A stretch of DNA of 64,000 bases from Acidaminobacter sp. GTDB lineage: Bacteria; Bacillota_A; Clostridia; Peptostreptococcales; Acidaminobacteraceae. A program made the translations under genes and the position numbers. The first letter of the stretch is position 1. Each line of letters opens with the position of its first letter. This document shows positions 43,571 to 52,144 of the stretch, piece by piece. The notes beneath the pieces are model-generated. The model searched no databases. It was given only the letters and a program-made list of their open reading frames with translations, and was not told the origin of the DNA. Location: contig WXFH01000019.1 of NCBI GenBank assembly GCA_009881125.1, positions 62,001-126,000 of the forward strand, given 5' to 3'.

Positions 43571-43648
43571 AACAAGATGAAACCGTGTGTCTGACACCGA
43601 GTTTCGCCAAAAACAAGATGAAACCGGGTGTCAGACACCCAGTTTCGC
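43571..43648. repeat. Two direct copies of a family A palindrome unit
   Basis: Two 41-bp units each begin AACAAGAT, contain a GAAACC..GGTTTC-type palindrome with core GTGTCTGACAC or GTGTCAGACAC (43579-43605 and 43620-43646), and end GCC. This shows local tandem duplication of the repeat. Confidence 0.9.
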
Positions 43649-43715
43649 CTTTTCTTCCCGCTCTATTCGCAAAGTGATATAATTGATCCATTAGAAGTTG
43701 GGGAGGCTGGCGGCC

Positions 43716-44918
43716 GTGGGCTTTTGGATTTCCAGGGTGCTTTTGGGTGTTGTACTTATGGCAGGACTTTTTTTTGAGGGCGCTTCCGATGGTCGTTTGA
43801 CCCTCATTGTGTCCATTTCGCTGCTGCTTTTCGTCCTGAACGCCATTCGCATGCCAGGGAAGCTCGAAAAACCCGCTGATTGGCTGGAAATCTTACTTGC
43901 GGTTAGCCTTGAGAGCGTCTCGCAATATGCGGTCAATCCGTTTTTCACGCTGGTCTACGTTGTCTTAATTTTTGAGCGTGCCTATGGCGCGCGGATCCCG
44001 GTGCGGCAGCTTGCTGCGGTCATTGGGCGTGGCGCTAAAGATCCAGGATGGCGCGCTGAGGAAAATAGGCAGACACTTTCAGGATGGTGGATCGCTGCGC
44101 TGGTTGTTGGTGCTTCAGTTAAATACGGTGAAATTTTGAGGCGGGATCCGGCTTATTTTGACCTTGGCGCGGCGGTACAATTTTTGGGACTGCTGACTTC
44201 AGTGGCAGTGGCGCTGCGCTTTGCTCAAGGCTACCGCAGGGAGCGAGATGAGCTCGCGCGTCTGTCCCGGGAAATTGAGGCACTCTCTGCAGTCAAGGAA
44301 CAGAAGCGCATATCCAGGGAGCTGCATGACGCATTGGGACACGCGTTAACCACACAGATCATGCGTCTGGAAATGGCGGATCATTTTCTCGAAGCTGGGC
44401 GTGCAGATGATGCTTCAGAGCAAGTGGCCTCTGCCAAATCAGAAGGACGGAGCATGCTCAGGGCGGTTCAGGAAATCGTCACGACTTTGAGGGAGCCGGC
44501 ATGGACGCGCTCGGATTTCGAGGCGCTGGCGGCGCAAAAGGATGATTCGGATGCAATGGGCGGCGATCTCCGGATAGAGTTTAAGGTTGAAGGTGACTTT
44601 TTAAAGCTCTCCGCCCGGGCCAACCACATTCTGTACAGGGCGCTTCAGGAGAGTTTGACCAACGCGCGGCGTCATTCAAACGCCAGACATGTATTGGCGG
44701 CGCTGACGGTTTTGGATGACGGCAGTGCAGTACTCCTTATCGAGAATGATGGTCCGCTGGTCCCATTGCCAGTTGTCCCAGGCAACGGCCTGCAAGGCAT
44801 GCAGGAGCGGGTATTGTCCTTGGGAGGCACCTTGAACTTTGGACCTGCTCCAAAAGGTGGCTTTAGAATTGAAATTTCACTTCCGCCACAACAAGTTGGT
44901 GACGCGGACAGAATTTGA
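43716..44918 (+). CDS. NarL-type sensor histidine kinase (HisKA_3)
   Basis: The start is GTG 43716, after GGGGAGG, giving 400 aa. The N-terminal half has about five or six helices and no large extracellular domain. The dimerisation motif RISRELHDALGHALTTQIMRLEMA contains the phospho-acceptor His, and ILYRALQESLTNARRHSNARHV plus GNGLQGMQERVLSLGGTLNFG form the HATPase domain. This intramembrane-sensing layout is typical of kinases that respond to membrane-active compounds. The partner regulator follows after a 116-base gap holding a repeat. Confidence 0.92.
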   Translation: MGFWISRVLLGVVLMAGLFFEGASDGRLTLIVSISLLLFVLNAIRMPGKLEKPADWLEILLAVSLESVSQYAVNPFFTLVYVVLIFERAYGARIPVRQLAAVIGRGAKDPGWRAEENRQTLSGWWIAALVVGASVKYGEILRRDPAYFDLGAAVQFLGLLTSVAVALRFAQGYRRERDELARLSREIEALSAVKEQKRISRELHDALGHALTTQIMRLEMADHFLEAGRADDASEQVASAKSEGRSMLRAVQEIVTTLREPAWTRSDFEALAAQKDDSDAMGGDLRIEFKVEGDFLKLSARANHILYRALQESLTNARRHSNARHVLAALTVLDDGSAVLLIENDGPLVPLPVVPGNGLQGMQERVLSLGGTLNFGPAPKGGFRIEISLPPQQVGDADRI

Positions 44919-44960
44919 GTTGGTGACTGACACTCAATTTGATTTGGTGCCAGAGCTGAC
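44918..44960. repeat. Intergenic repeat family C, copy 2
   Basis: TTGGTGACTGACACTCAA is followed by ATTTGGTGCCAGAGCTGACA, diverged from copies at 36781 and 51153. It lies between the kinase and regulator genes. Confidence 0.7.
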
Positions 44961-45034
44961 ACAGCGCATATAAAAAATGTAAGCACTTGTTTACAAGCGG
45001 GTAATTCATGTCAACATCAAAGGGTGAGTTTTGA

Positions 45035-45724
45035 ATGATTCAAGTCGTAGTAGTAGATGATCAGACGCTTTTGGCAGAGGGACTGAAAATGCTGCTTTCC
45101 AAAGAACCGGATATTGAAGTGGTCGCTGTTGGCGCTAATGGCTTGGAAGCGATTCAATTGGTCGCAAACTTCCAGCCCGAGGTCCTGCTGCTGGACATCC
45201 GCATGCCTGAGATGGATGGCGTCGAAGCCATCCGAAGGCTGAGGGCACAGGGGGAGAACGTCAAAATCATCATTCTCACCACCTTCAATGACGACCAGTA
45301 TATTCATGAAGGCATGGCGCTGGGCGCTCAGGGCTATCTGCTGAAGGATGCCACACCGGCGCAGATTGGGGAAGCCATCCGGGCGGTGGCGGGGGGCAGT
45401 TCGGTTATGGCACCGGGTGTCGCTGAGCGGGTGTTCAAAAAGACAGCCGCTGTAGAGACTGAGCCTTCACTGCCAATGGCTGAAGCCCCGCAGGACTCAA
45501 ACCTGTCTGGCCGAAGCCTCCCGGAGTGTTTTCGAGATCTGACGGAGCGGGAAAAGGATATTGTCGCCCTCGTCGCGGAGGGGAAGTCCAATCTGGAAAT
45601 CTCGGAGACGCTATACCTGACCGAAGGCACAGTGAAGAATCACCTGACGAAGATCCTTGGGAAATGCTGCCTGAGGGATCGGACGCAGCTGGCGGTCCTT
45701 TGGATCAGGGGCAGCTTGGAGTAG
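45035..45724 (+). CDS. NarL/LuxR-family response regulator
   Basis: This 229-aa protein has a receiver domain with Asp9/Asp10, the phospho-acceptor Asp54 in VLLLDIRMPEMDG, and YLLKDATP with the conserved Lys. A linker (about 130-160) is followed by a LuxR-type helix-turn-helix: LTEREKDIVALVAEGKSNLEISETLYLTEGTVKNHLTKIL. AAAGGGTGAG precedes the ATG. It is the likely activator of the exporter genes at 46649-51149, by analogy with B. subtilis LnrJK-LnrLMN. Confidence 0.93.
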   Translation: MIQVVVVDDQTLLAEGLKMLLSKEPDIEVVAVGANGLEAIQLVANFQPEVLLLDIRMPEMDGVEAIRRLRAQGENVKIIILTTFNDDQYIHEGMALGAQGYLLKDATPAQIGEAIRAVAGGSSVMAPGVAERVFKKTAAVETEPSLPMAEAPQDSNLSGRSLPECFRDLTEREKDIVALVAEGKSNLEISETLYLTEGTVKNHLTKILGKCCLRDRTQLAVLWIRGSLE

Positions 45725-45837
45725 GGGTGGGGGCTTTGGGTGACCATCGGCAAAAAAAAGAAAAAGGGGGGAAGTGGAGGCCAAATACTGGCACCCGCTT
45801 CCCCTCGCTTGATTTATATGACCTTTACAACTCATTT

Positions 45838-46152
45838 TCAACTGTTCCAGAAGAACCTGAAGATCACCGTAAACACCAGGATCTGAAGGATAAACACTTT
45901 CAGCAGGGCGCTGACCGCCCGGCCCGGGCCGTTGAACCGGTAAAGCTTCGACGCTTTGAACCCAGCCGGGATCCAGATCGCCAGCAAAATAACCGCAAAT
46001 AAGCCGATGGTCGCCACATACTCCATCAGCGGATAACCGAGAATCCGACCGCCTGACATGATCTCCGGAATAAACGGCACAACCACCGCGCTGAGGAGCC
46101 AGCCGCAGAAAGCCAGAAGCCAGCCGCCGCTTGATCTATGGGACTCTATCAT
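45838..46152 (-). CDS. Small membrane protein of unknown function
   Basis: This 104-aa protein has three predicted helices (about 10-28, 43-62, 83-102) and few charged residues except between helices 2 and 3 (KASKLYRFNGPGR). TTAGGTGG precedes the ATG. It is the second gene of a two-gene unit on the minus strand, 19 bases after its partner. I recognise no family. Confidence 0.72.
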   Translation of the reverse strand: MIESHRSSGGWLLAFCGWLLSAVVVPFIPEIMSGGRILGYPLMEYVATIGLFAVILLAIWIPAGFKASKLYRFNGPGRAVSALLKVFILQILVFTVIFRFFWNS

Positions 46153-46171
46153 AATATCACCACCTAAGCAT

Positions 46172-46444
46172 TTAGTGAGGGAACATCAGCTCCGCCGTGG
46201 TCCAGGCTGCGACCAGCAGTCCGACCAGCACAGGGATCAGGAGCAGGATGGCCCGGCCTTTATGTAGGAAAATGGAGATCAGGCTGAGCACCAGACCGGC
46301 AATGGCGAAGAGCGCGATGAGCGGAGACGGCAGAGGGAGTCGAACCGCTTGTGTGAACTTCAGAACCATAAGGACTACAAACAACACACTCAGGTACACG
46401 GCCCATTTGCCGGCGCTGTCTTTAGGCATTGTCGAGATTTTCAT
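46172..46444 (-). CDS. Small membrane protein of unknown function
   Basis: This 90-aa protein has a short basic N-terminus, then three hydrophobic segments (about 14-32, 38-58, 65-84). GAAGG lies upstream of the ATG at 46444. With its neighbour it forms a unit divergent from the lipoprotein/ABC-2 exporter operon and convergent with the two-component system, so a link to membrane stress is possible but unproven. Confidence 0.72.
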   Translation of the reverse strand: MKISTMPKDSAGKWAVYLSVLFVVLMVLKFTQAVRLPLPSPLIALFAIAGLVLSLISIFLHKGRAILLLIPVLVGLLVAAWTTAELMFPH

Positions 46445-46648
46445 AAAATGTGCCTTCTTTCATACAGGTTTTGACGCAGGGTAGGTGGGATAAGTTCCGT
46501 GATATGCCTTCATGTTATTTATACCCAAACTCATGACTCAAGTCACCCCTACCTCATGACTTTCGAGAGGCGAAAGCTTTTCGCGGAAGTGCTACACTGT
46601 GAGTAGAGGTAAACAATAACATGAAAATTCGTGTGAGGAGTGATAGAG

Positions 46649-47674
46649 ATGTTGGAGGGAAGATGGGGGACCATCGGCAGAAAAATCTTTAAATTCAAAG
46701 GGAAAAGGGCTGCGGGAGCTGCGGGACTGGTTCTGATCCTGGCAATGGTCCTGACGGCGGCGGGGTGTTCGGGCGGCGCCTACGACAAACTGATGAAGGC
46801 GGAGGCGAAGACAGACGCGGCGGTGACGGGCGTGACGACGACGCGGATCACACTGGAAAACAATTTTGATACCGCTAGTCTGACGGCGGAAGAGCTGAAG
46901 ATGGCGAACTACATGAAAAAAGTCACCTACGAGGGGAGGTTGCGCTTTGACCACGGGCTTGGGGAAATGGCGAGCGACCTTTACCTGAGCATGGGCGGGA
47001 TTGGCTTTGACGCGGAGCTTTACAGCTTTGGCGGGGAGACTTACGTCAAGCTGCCGGTCATGAAGAAGTACATGAACGTCAAGGATCTGATGAAAGTTGA
47101 AGGCGCCCAGGCTGCGGCCGAGGCTCAGGGGGACTTCCTCTCAGAGACGGCGCTGGAAAAACTGGGCGACATTTGGAGCTCGGTGGCGACGCCGGACAAT
47201 GTGAAGAAGACGGGCAGCGCGCTGCTGAGGACGGATTCCGGGGATTTGAAGACAACGCGTTACACGGTTGAGGTCGACCCCGAGGTCGTTCAGGCGGCTC
47301 TGATCGAATCCGCAAGGGTCATCACAGAGGATCTGGCTGCGAAAAATCCAGACGCGGACTTTTCCTCAGCCATTGGTGAGATGACGGAGATTGAGATCGA
47401 CGAGGTGTCCATGATCTCTGAGATTTCCTCCAGCGGGTATGTGGTCAGAGATGATGTGGTGATCCGCTATCATCAGCCGGGCCTCGAGACCAGCATCCGC
47501 GTCGAAATCATCCGGGATCAGCTGGACGAAGCAGTCGAGCTGAACCTGCCTGAAATCACCGCCTCGGAGTTATACACCAGCGAGGAACTCGACCGGGAAA
47601 TGCCGGGGGCGCTGGATGACCTGCTCGGCACTTTTGGGATTCAAACCACAGACGACACAAGCGAGGCGAGGTGA
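46649..47674 (+). CDS. Lipoprotein of unknown function leading an ABC-2 exporter operon
   Basis: The start is ATG 46649, behind GAGGAG, giving 341 aa. A long n-region of about 20 residues precedes a hydrophobic core and lipobox TAAGC (about residue 40). The remainder is acidic and rich in beta-type sequence with repeated FDTASLT, YLSMGGIGFDAELYSFGGETYVKLPVMKKYM and TTRYTVEVDPEVV patterns, resembling LppX/LolA-like or DUF6612-type lipid-binding lipoproteins in general look only. Its 3' end abuts the ATPase start, so it is probably an accessory to the exporter. The N-terminal codons include the over-represented word ACCATCGGC. Confidence 0.8.
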   Translation: MLEGRWGTIGRKIFKFKGKRAAGAAGLVLILAMVLTAAGCSGGAYDKLMKAEAKTDAAVTGVTTTRITLENNFDTASLTAEELKMANYMKKVTYEGRLRFDHGLGEMASDLYLSMGGIGFDAELYSFGGETYVKLPVMKKYMNVKDLMKVEGAQAAAEAQGDFLSETALEKLGDIWSSVATPDNVKKTGSALLRTDSGDLKTTRYTVEVDPEVVQAALIESARVITEDLAAKNPDADFSSAIGEMTEIEIDEVSMISEISSSGYVVRDDVVIRYHQPGLETSIRVEIIRDQLDEAVELNLPEITASELYTSEELDREMPGALDDLLGTFGIQTTDDTSEAR

Positions 47675-47679
47675 GCACC

Positions 47680-48618
47680 ATGCTGCAGACCATTGAACTG
47701 ACGAAGCGCTTTGGCGCGACCCTTGCGGTAGACGCGCTGTCCATAGAAGTCAGAAAGGGCGACCTGGTCGGCCTCCTGGGGCCTAACGGCGCCGGTAAGT
47801 CGACGACCATTTCCATGATCGCGACGCTTCTTGAGCCGGACAGCGGAAAAATCCTTTACAACGGGCAGGATCTCATGGCACACCCGGAGGCCATCAGGAA
47901 GGGTCTTGGCTTCGTGCCCCAAAACATCGCCCTTTATCAGGACCTGTCCGGCCGGGACAACCTTAAATTCTGGGGGCGGCTGTATGGACTGAAGGGCGAC
48001 CTTTTGAAGCGGCGGATCGAGGAGGTCTCCGAGATCATTGGAATCTCTGACCGGCTCAAAGACAAGGTCAAAGCCTACTCCGGCGGCATGAAGCGCCGGC
48101 TCAACATAGGCGCCGCGCTGCTGCACCAGCCTGAATTCCTGATCATGGATGAACCCACGGTGGGCATTGACCCCCAATCCCGCAACCACATATTGGACGC
48201 GGTGAAAGCGCTGAATCGCGAGGGGATGACCATCCTCTACACGAGCCACTACATGGAAGAGGTCGAGGAGCTGTGCCGGACCATTTATATCATGGATTTG
48301 GGGAAATTGATTGCCTCCGGGACCAAGGAAGCCCTCCTGGCGGCGGCCGGTGGCGGCGAAGAAGTGACGGCGAAGTTTGAGACGGTGTCGGATGCATTAA
48401 TCAGCGGCCTCAAAAACCTGAATGGCCTGATCGCTCTGGCTCAGACGCCTGAAGCGCCTCAGACTGTGACCCTCAGCTTTGGGGGCGACGGCGGCCACCT
48501 GAAGCCGGTGATTGAGCTCGCAACCGAGCTGGGTCACCCGTTGCTGTCTGTGGATGTGAGCAAGCCCAACCTGGAGTCGGTGTTCCTGAAGCTCACCGGC
48601 AAAGCCCTTAGAGACTAG
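47680..48618 (+). CDS. ABC-2 exporter ATPase (LnrL-like)
   Basis: ATG 47680 follows GCGAGGTGAG, giving 312 aa; GTG 47671 is too close to the site. It has Walker A GPNGAGKST (about 37-45), signature YSGGMKRRLNIG (about 135-146), Walker B FLIMDEPTVGID, an H-loop TSHYMEEVEELC, and a C-terminal DUF4162-like domain ending SVDVSKPNLESVFLKLTGKALRD. It energises the two ABC-2 permeases that follow. Confidence 0.93.
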   Translation: MLQTIELTKRFGATLAVDALSIEVRKGDLVGLLGPNGAGKSTTISMIATLLEPDSGKILYNGQDLMAHPEAIRKGLGFVPQNIALYQDLSGRDNLKFWGRLYGLKGDLLKRRIEEVSEIIGISDRLKDKVKAYSGGMKRRLNIGAALLHQPEFLIMDEPTVGIDPQSRNHILDAVKALNREGMTILYTSHYMEEVEELCRTIYIMDLGKLIASGTKEALLAAAGGGEEVTAKFETVSDALISGLKNLNGLIALAQTPEAPQTVTLSFGGDGGHLKPVIELATELGHPLLSVDVSKPNLESVFLKLTGKALRD

Positions 48619-48631
48619 AAAGGCGGCGGAA

Positions 48632-50041
48632 ATGATGTGGTCTATGATGTGGTCTCTTTGGAAGAAGGATTTCAAGACTTATATGGCGGACCGGCAGGCG
48701 ATCTTTACGATCTTTCTGATGCCGGTTGTGATTTCGACGATTTTGGGCTTCTCGCTGCAGTCCATGTTTGGCACGGCGGGCGGGGTGTCTCAGATAGAGC
48801 CTCTTGAGCTGGCAGTGGTCAAGGGTTATGAGGGTGTGGGTGGGGTGACCATCGGCAAACCCTACAGCTTTGAGGCGTTTATGGAGGACCTGGCGGCGAA
48901 CCCGGTGGGGGCGAGGGTGGTCGCGGAGATGGGCGAGGACCAGATGCGCGGCTACTTTGAGGACGTGGACCCGGAGGCGATCTTCTTTGAGGATTTCCTG
49001 GGGTCCCCTGAGCTGGCCCAGACGCTGGGGTACACGGTGACGGACCTGACGACGGCGGAGCGTCAGCTGGCCGCAGATGAAATAGCGGGAATCGTGGTGC
49101 TGCCGGAGAATTTTGTCCGGGGCATGTACGTGAACCTGTTGACGCCGCTGCGGTCTGAGGTGGAGATTGCCTTTGTCGAGAACACAGCCCGCGGCGTGAG
49201 CTCGAAGCTCGCGAAGATGATGCTGGAGGGCTTTGCCGGGTATCTTGACAGCGTGATTGACAATAAAAATGTGCTGATCGAGCAGCGGATCGCGGCGGGG
49301 ATCACCCTGGAGGACACGGACTGGGGATCACGGCCTGACAGCGGGCTGACGCTGGAGCAGCGCGGCGTGCGGGCTCTTAAGCCGGTGGACAGCAAGGGGT
49401 ACTACACGGTCGCCATGATGTCCATGTTTCTGCTGTTTACGGCGGCGCTGGGGGGCTACCTGCTCCTGGAGGAGAAGCGTCAGCTGACCTATGACCGCCA
49501 ACGTGCTGCAGGGCTTAGCCGATGGTCCATTCTGCTCGGCAAGCTCGCGCTGATTGACGCGGTCGCGCTGATTCAGATTTTGCTGATGATCGTCTGGTCA
49601 ACGCTGATTTTCAGAATCTCCTGGGGGTCGCCAGCGGCGCTGGCCGTCATTACTCTGGCAACCGTGCTTGGAATTGGGGGTCTCGGTCTCCTGTTCATGA
49701 CGGTGGCGGCGGCTTTTGACAACATCATGATTTCCAAGGTGTTTGAGAACGGGCTGAACCAGGTGCTGGCGCTGGTCGGCGGGGCGTATATCCCGATCGA
49801 GACCATGCCGGCGCTGATTCAGAAGGTGGCGCTGATCCCAATCAACGGGGTGATTTTGAAGGTGTATCTCTACAACATGATGGGGTACAGCCTGCCGGAG
49901 CTGATGCCGTATGTGGGTCTCATCCTGCTTAATGGCTTGGTATTTTCGGTGGCGGGGATCCTGGTGTTCAGATTCAAGGAGGTGAAGGCGCATGTTGACC
50001 ATAATGTACCGACGGCTGTGGATGCAGAGTCAGTCCTATAA
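48632..50041 (+). CDS. ABC-2 type permease, first (LnrM-like)
   Basis: This 469-aa protein has one N-terminal helix (about 25-42), a large extracytoplasmic domain (about 50-250), then five helices with RQLTYDRQRAAGLSRWSILLGKL before them. This is the ABC2_membrane_3 layout. It starts at ATG 48632 and its last 50 bases overlap the next permease gene in another frame. It forms a heterodimeric exporter with that protein. Confidence 0.9.
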   Translation: MMWSMMWSLWKKDFKTYMADRQAIFTIFLMPVVISTILGFSLQSMFGTAGGVSQIEPLELAVVKGYEGVGGVTIGKPYSFEAFMEDLAANPVGARVVAEMGEDQMRGYFEDVDPEAIFFEDFLGSPELAQTLGYTVTDLTTAERQLAADEIAGIVVLPENFVRGMYVNLLTPLRSEVEIAFVENTARGVSSKLAKMMLEGFAGYLDSVIDNKNVLIEQRIAAGITLEDTDWGSRPDSGLTLEQRGVRALKPVDSKGYYTVAMMSMFLLFTAALGGYLLLEEKRQLTYDRQRAAGLSRWSILLGKLALIDAVALIQILLMIVWSTLIFRISWGSPAALAVITLATVLGIGGLGLLFMTVAAAFDNIMISKVFENGLNQVLALVGGAYIPIETMPALIQKVALIPINGVILKVYLYNMMGYSLPELMPYVGLILLNGLVFSVAGILVFRFKEVKAHVDHNVPTAVDAESVL

Positions 50042-51149
50042 GATTATGCTGGCCATGACGCTGATCGCGCTGGTCATCAACTTCGCCTTTGCTGGGATGA
50101 ACCAGAATTATGAGCCTGCCCTGGATGTGGTGGATCTGGACGGGACGGTGATGTCAGCGGAGTTCGCGGCGCGGCTGTCTGCGGCTGAAGGGCAAAAGGT
50201 GACGGTGCTGGACGCGCTGGATGAGAAGCGGGTGCAGATGAAGGTCGCGGGGGCGCTGGTGATACATGAGGGGTTTTCTGCGGCTCTTATGAATGGTGAG
50301 ACGCCAAGGCTGGAGCTGGTGTCCCTGAAGCAGGATGCTGAGGTGATGACCCTTGAATACAATATTGAGCGCGCCTTTGACCAGTTTATGGCTTACAGGT
50401 CCCTGGCGCTGGATTTTGAGGCGGCGGCCGCAGAGGCGGGGGTCGAAGTCGATGGTGCCTACGAGCGGACTTACAGCCGTCTCGTCGAGGTCAACGATGC
50501 CCGGGAGACTTTGAAAGTGGTGACGGAAGGCGGGTCTCAGCGGGATTTGAATGCGGAGATTGGCATGTACCGGATTCTCGGTTTCCTGATTATGTTTACG
50601 GCGTTTACAACGGTGATTGCCGCGGCGGAAATTGTGGAGGAAAAGCAGTACTATACCTGGCAGCGGACGCTGGTGGCGCCGGTGCGCAGACTGGACATCA
50701 TAGCCGGGCACGTGGCGGTGGCCTTCGTGGTGGGCATGATCCAGCTGGTGGTGACGCTACTGGCGGGGCAATATGTGTTTGGTCTGGAATACGGGGCGAA
50801 TATGGGCAGCCTGCTGGCGGTGGGGGCGCTTTATATACTGAGTATGGGGGCCTTTGGGCTTTTCGTCACGTCCTTTGCCAAGAGCCCGAATGCCCTCGGC
50901 GGCATTGTGTCCATTCTGTTGACTTCTATGGCGATGCTGGGTGGCTGCATGTGGCCCCTGGAGATGGTGTCCAGCAAGATTCTGATTGCCCTCTCCTGGA
51001 TCACCCCGCATAGGTGGGCCTTCGACGCCATGCGCGCCATAGGGGCTGACGATGTGACCCTGGCCTCCCAGAGTTTTGAACTGATGATGCTGGCCGGGAT
51101 GACTGTGCTGATGATGGGCGTTGGTGTTCTGCGACTGAGGGACGAATGA
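49992..51149 (+). CDS. ABC-2 type permease, second (LnrN-like)
   Basis: This 385-aa protein has the same topology as the first permease but a shorter extracytoplasmic domain (about 35-185); EEKQYYTWQRTLVAPVRRLDIIAG precedes the helical core and GGCMWPLEMVSS lies near its end. A full AAGGAGGTGA site inside the upstream gene fixes ATG 49992 despite the 50-base overlap. A family C repeat follows the stop, with no clear terminator. Confidence 0.9.
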   Translation: MLTIMYRRLWMQSQSYKIMLAMTLIALVINFAFAGMNQNYEPALDVVDLDGTVMSAEFAARLSAAEGQKVTVLDALDEKRVQMKVAGALVIHEGFSAALMNGETPRLELVSLKQDAEVMTLEYNIERAFDQFMAYRSLALDFEAAAAEAGVEVDGAYERTYSRLVEVNDARETLKVVTEGGSQRDLNAEIGMYRILGFLIMFTAFTTVIAAAEIVEEKQYYTWQRTLVAPVRRLDIIAGHVAVAFVVGMIQLVVTLLAGQYVFGLEYGANMGSLLAVGALYILSMGAFGLFVTSFAKSPNALGGIVSILLTSMAMLGGCMWPLEMVSSKILIALSWITPHRWAFDAMRAIGADDVTLASQSFELMMLAGMTVLMMGVGVLRLRDE

Positions 51150-51152
51150 TTT

Positions 51153-51222
51153 AAGTGAGTGACAGGCACCAAACTCAAGTGAGTGTCAGACACTCACTCA
51201 AATTTGGTGCCAGAGCTTGAGA
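51153..51222. repeat. Intergenic repeat family C, copy 3
   Basis: GTGAGTGACAGGCACCAAA pairs with TTTGGTGCC downstream and encloses GTGAGTGTCAGACACTCAC, an exact palindrome about one base. It ends in CAGAGCTTGAG like copy 1. Confidence 0.82.
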
Positions 51223-51333
51223 CAATTCTGAATATTTCCGCATGTGACTCCGCTAGATTGATCTTATAAGCGCTTCAGCGGATCGCCCAAACATGCTATA
51301 CTAAAGTCAGACCAAATTTTAGGAGGCGTGTTC

Positions 51334-51714
51334 ATGACAAGAGTTGCTTATGCTTCGCCGGGCGCAGTTTCCGTAGGCCCGTATTCCCATGCGGTGGATT
51401 CAGGGGAGCTGGTGTTTTTCTCAGGCCAGACGCCCATAGACAAAGAGACAGGCAAGCTCAAGGAAGGCGGCATTCAGGAGCAGACTCGCCAGTGCTTCCT
51501 CAATTTGTTCAGCGTCCTTGAGGCTGCGGGCTTGACGCCGGATGAGGTCGTCAAAGTCAACGTCTTTCTGACGGATATGAACAACTTCAAAGATATGAAT
51601 GAAGTCTATGAAAAGCAGTTTGAGGCGCCGTATCCGGCTAGGACGACCATAGGTGTGGCCTCCCTGCCTTTGGGCGCAGATATTGAAATTGAGATGATCG
51701 CGAAAAAGCGATAA
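51334..51714 (+). CDS. ridA: RidA family enamine/imine deaminase
   Basis: The start is ATG 51334, after AGGAGG, giving 126 aa. Signature features are AVSVGPYSHAV, FFSGQTPIDKETGKL, CFLNLFSVLEAAGLTPDEVVKVNVFLTDM and the C-terminal PYPARTTIGVASLPLGADIEIEMIA with the catalytic Arg. It removes reactive 2-aminoacrylate-type enamines produced by PLP enzymes acting on serine or cysteine. Confidence 0.95.
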   Translation: MTRVAYASPGAVSVGPYSHAVDSGELVFFSGQTPIDKETGKLKEGGIQEQTRQCFLNLFSVLEAAGLTPDEVVKVNVFLTDMNNFKDMNEVYEKQFEAPYPARTTIGVASLPLGADIEIEMIAKKR

Positions 51715-51745
51715 CTTAATTATGAACTTTTTTTAATAAACCCCC

Positions 51746-51774
51746 TTGACGCGTGAGCTGGTTTGCATTATTAT
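51746..51774 (+). promoter_or_regulatory. Promoter of the T-box-asnA unit
   Basis: TTGACG, 17 bp, TATTAT. Confidence 0.78.
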
Positions 51775-51792
51775 AACTGACAAGATCAAAAT

Positions 51793-52107
51793 GAAATGGC
51801 AGTGACGGGAAGAGTAAGGTTTCTGACGACCCTTCAGCGAGCCGGGGATGGTGTGAGCCCGGCAGGCAAGCGTTACCTGAAGAACATCCCCGAGCTTTCG
51901 ACCGAAAGCTGTCCGGCCCCGGTTCAAAACCCTGGCCGCAGACGAGTAGATTCGAACGGAACCCAACCGTTACAGTGGGCACGGTATCGCGCTAGTCAGC
52001 GCCGTATCGCAGCGAGGTGACCGCGTCAAGTTAGGCGGTAACCAGGGTGGCAACGCGGAAGCAAGACCTTTCGTCCCTGATATTCAGGGATGATGGGTCT
52101 TTTTTTA
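51793..52107 (+). ncRNA. T-box leader specific for tRNA-Asn
   Basis: Stem I shows GAGCCGGGGATGGTGTGAG and the matching ATCCCCGAG, with the specifier AAC (Asn) at 51883-51885 directly before it. The T-box sequence CCAGGGTGGCAACGCGG is at 52042-52058. The terminator (52064-52106) is a long stem around TCCCTGA / TCAGGGA ending GGGTCTTTTTTT. The UGGC bulge fits a tRNA ending GCCA, as expected for tRNA-Asn with discriminator G. It turns on asnA when uncharged tRNA-Asn accumulates. Confidence 0.93.
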
Positions 52108-52144
52108 TGCCGTCATCACCACCCATTGACGAGGAGGAACTACC

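Noticed and set aside
43571..43648. CRISPR-like pair of palindromic repeats
   Set aside because: Only two units, the same palindrome occurs singly elsewhere, and there are no spacers of uniform length.
51796..52020. Small plus-strand frame before asnA
   Set aside because: It is within the T-box leader RNA.
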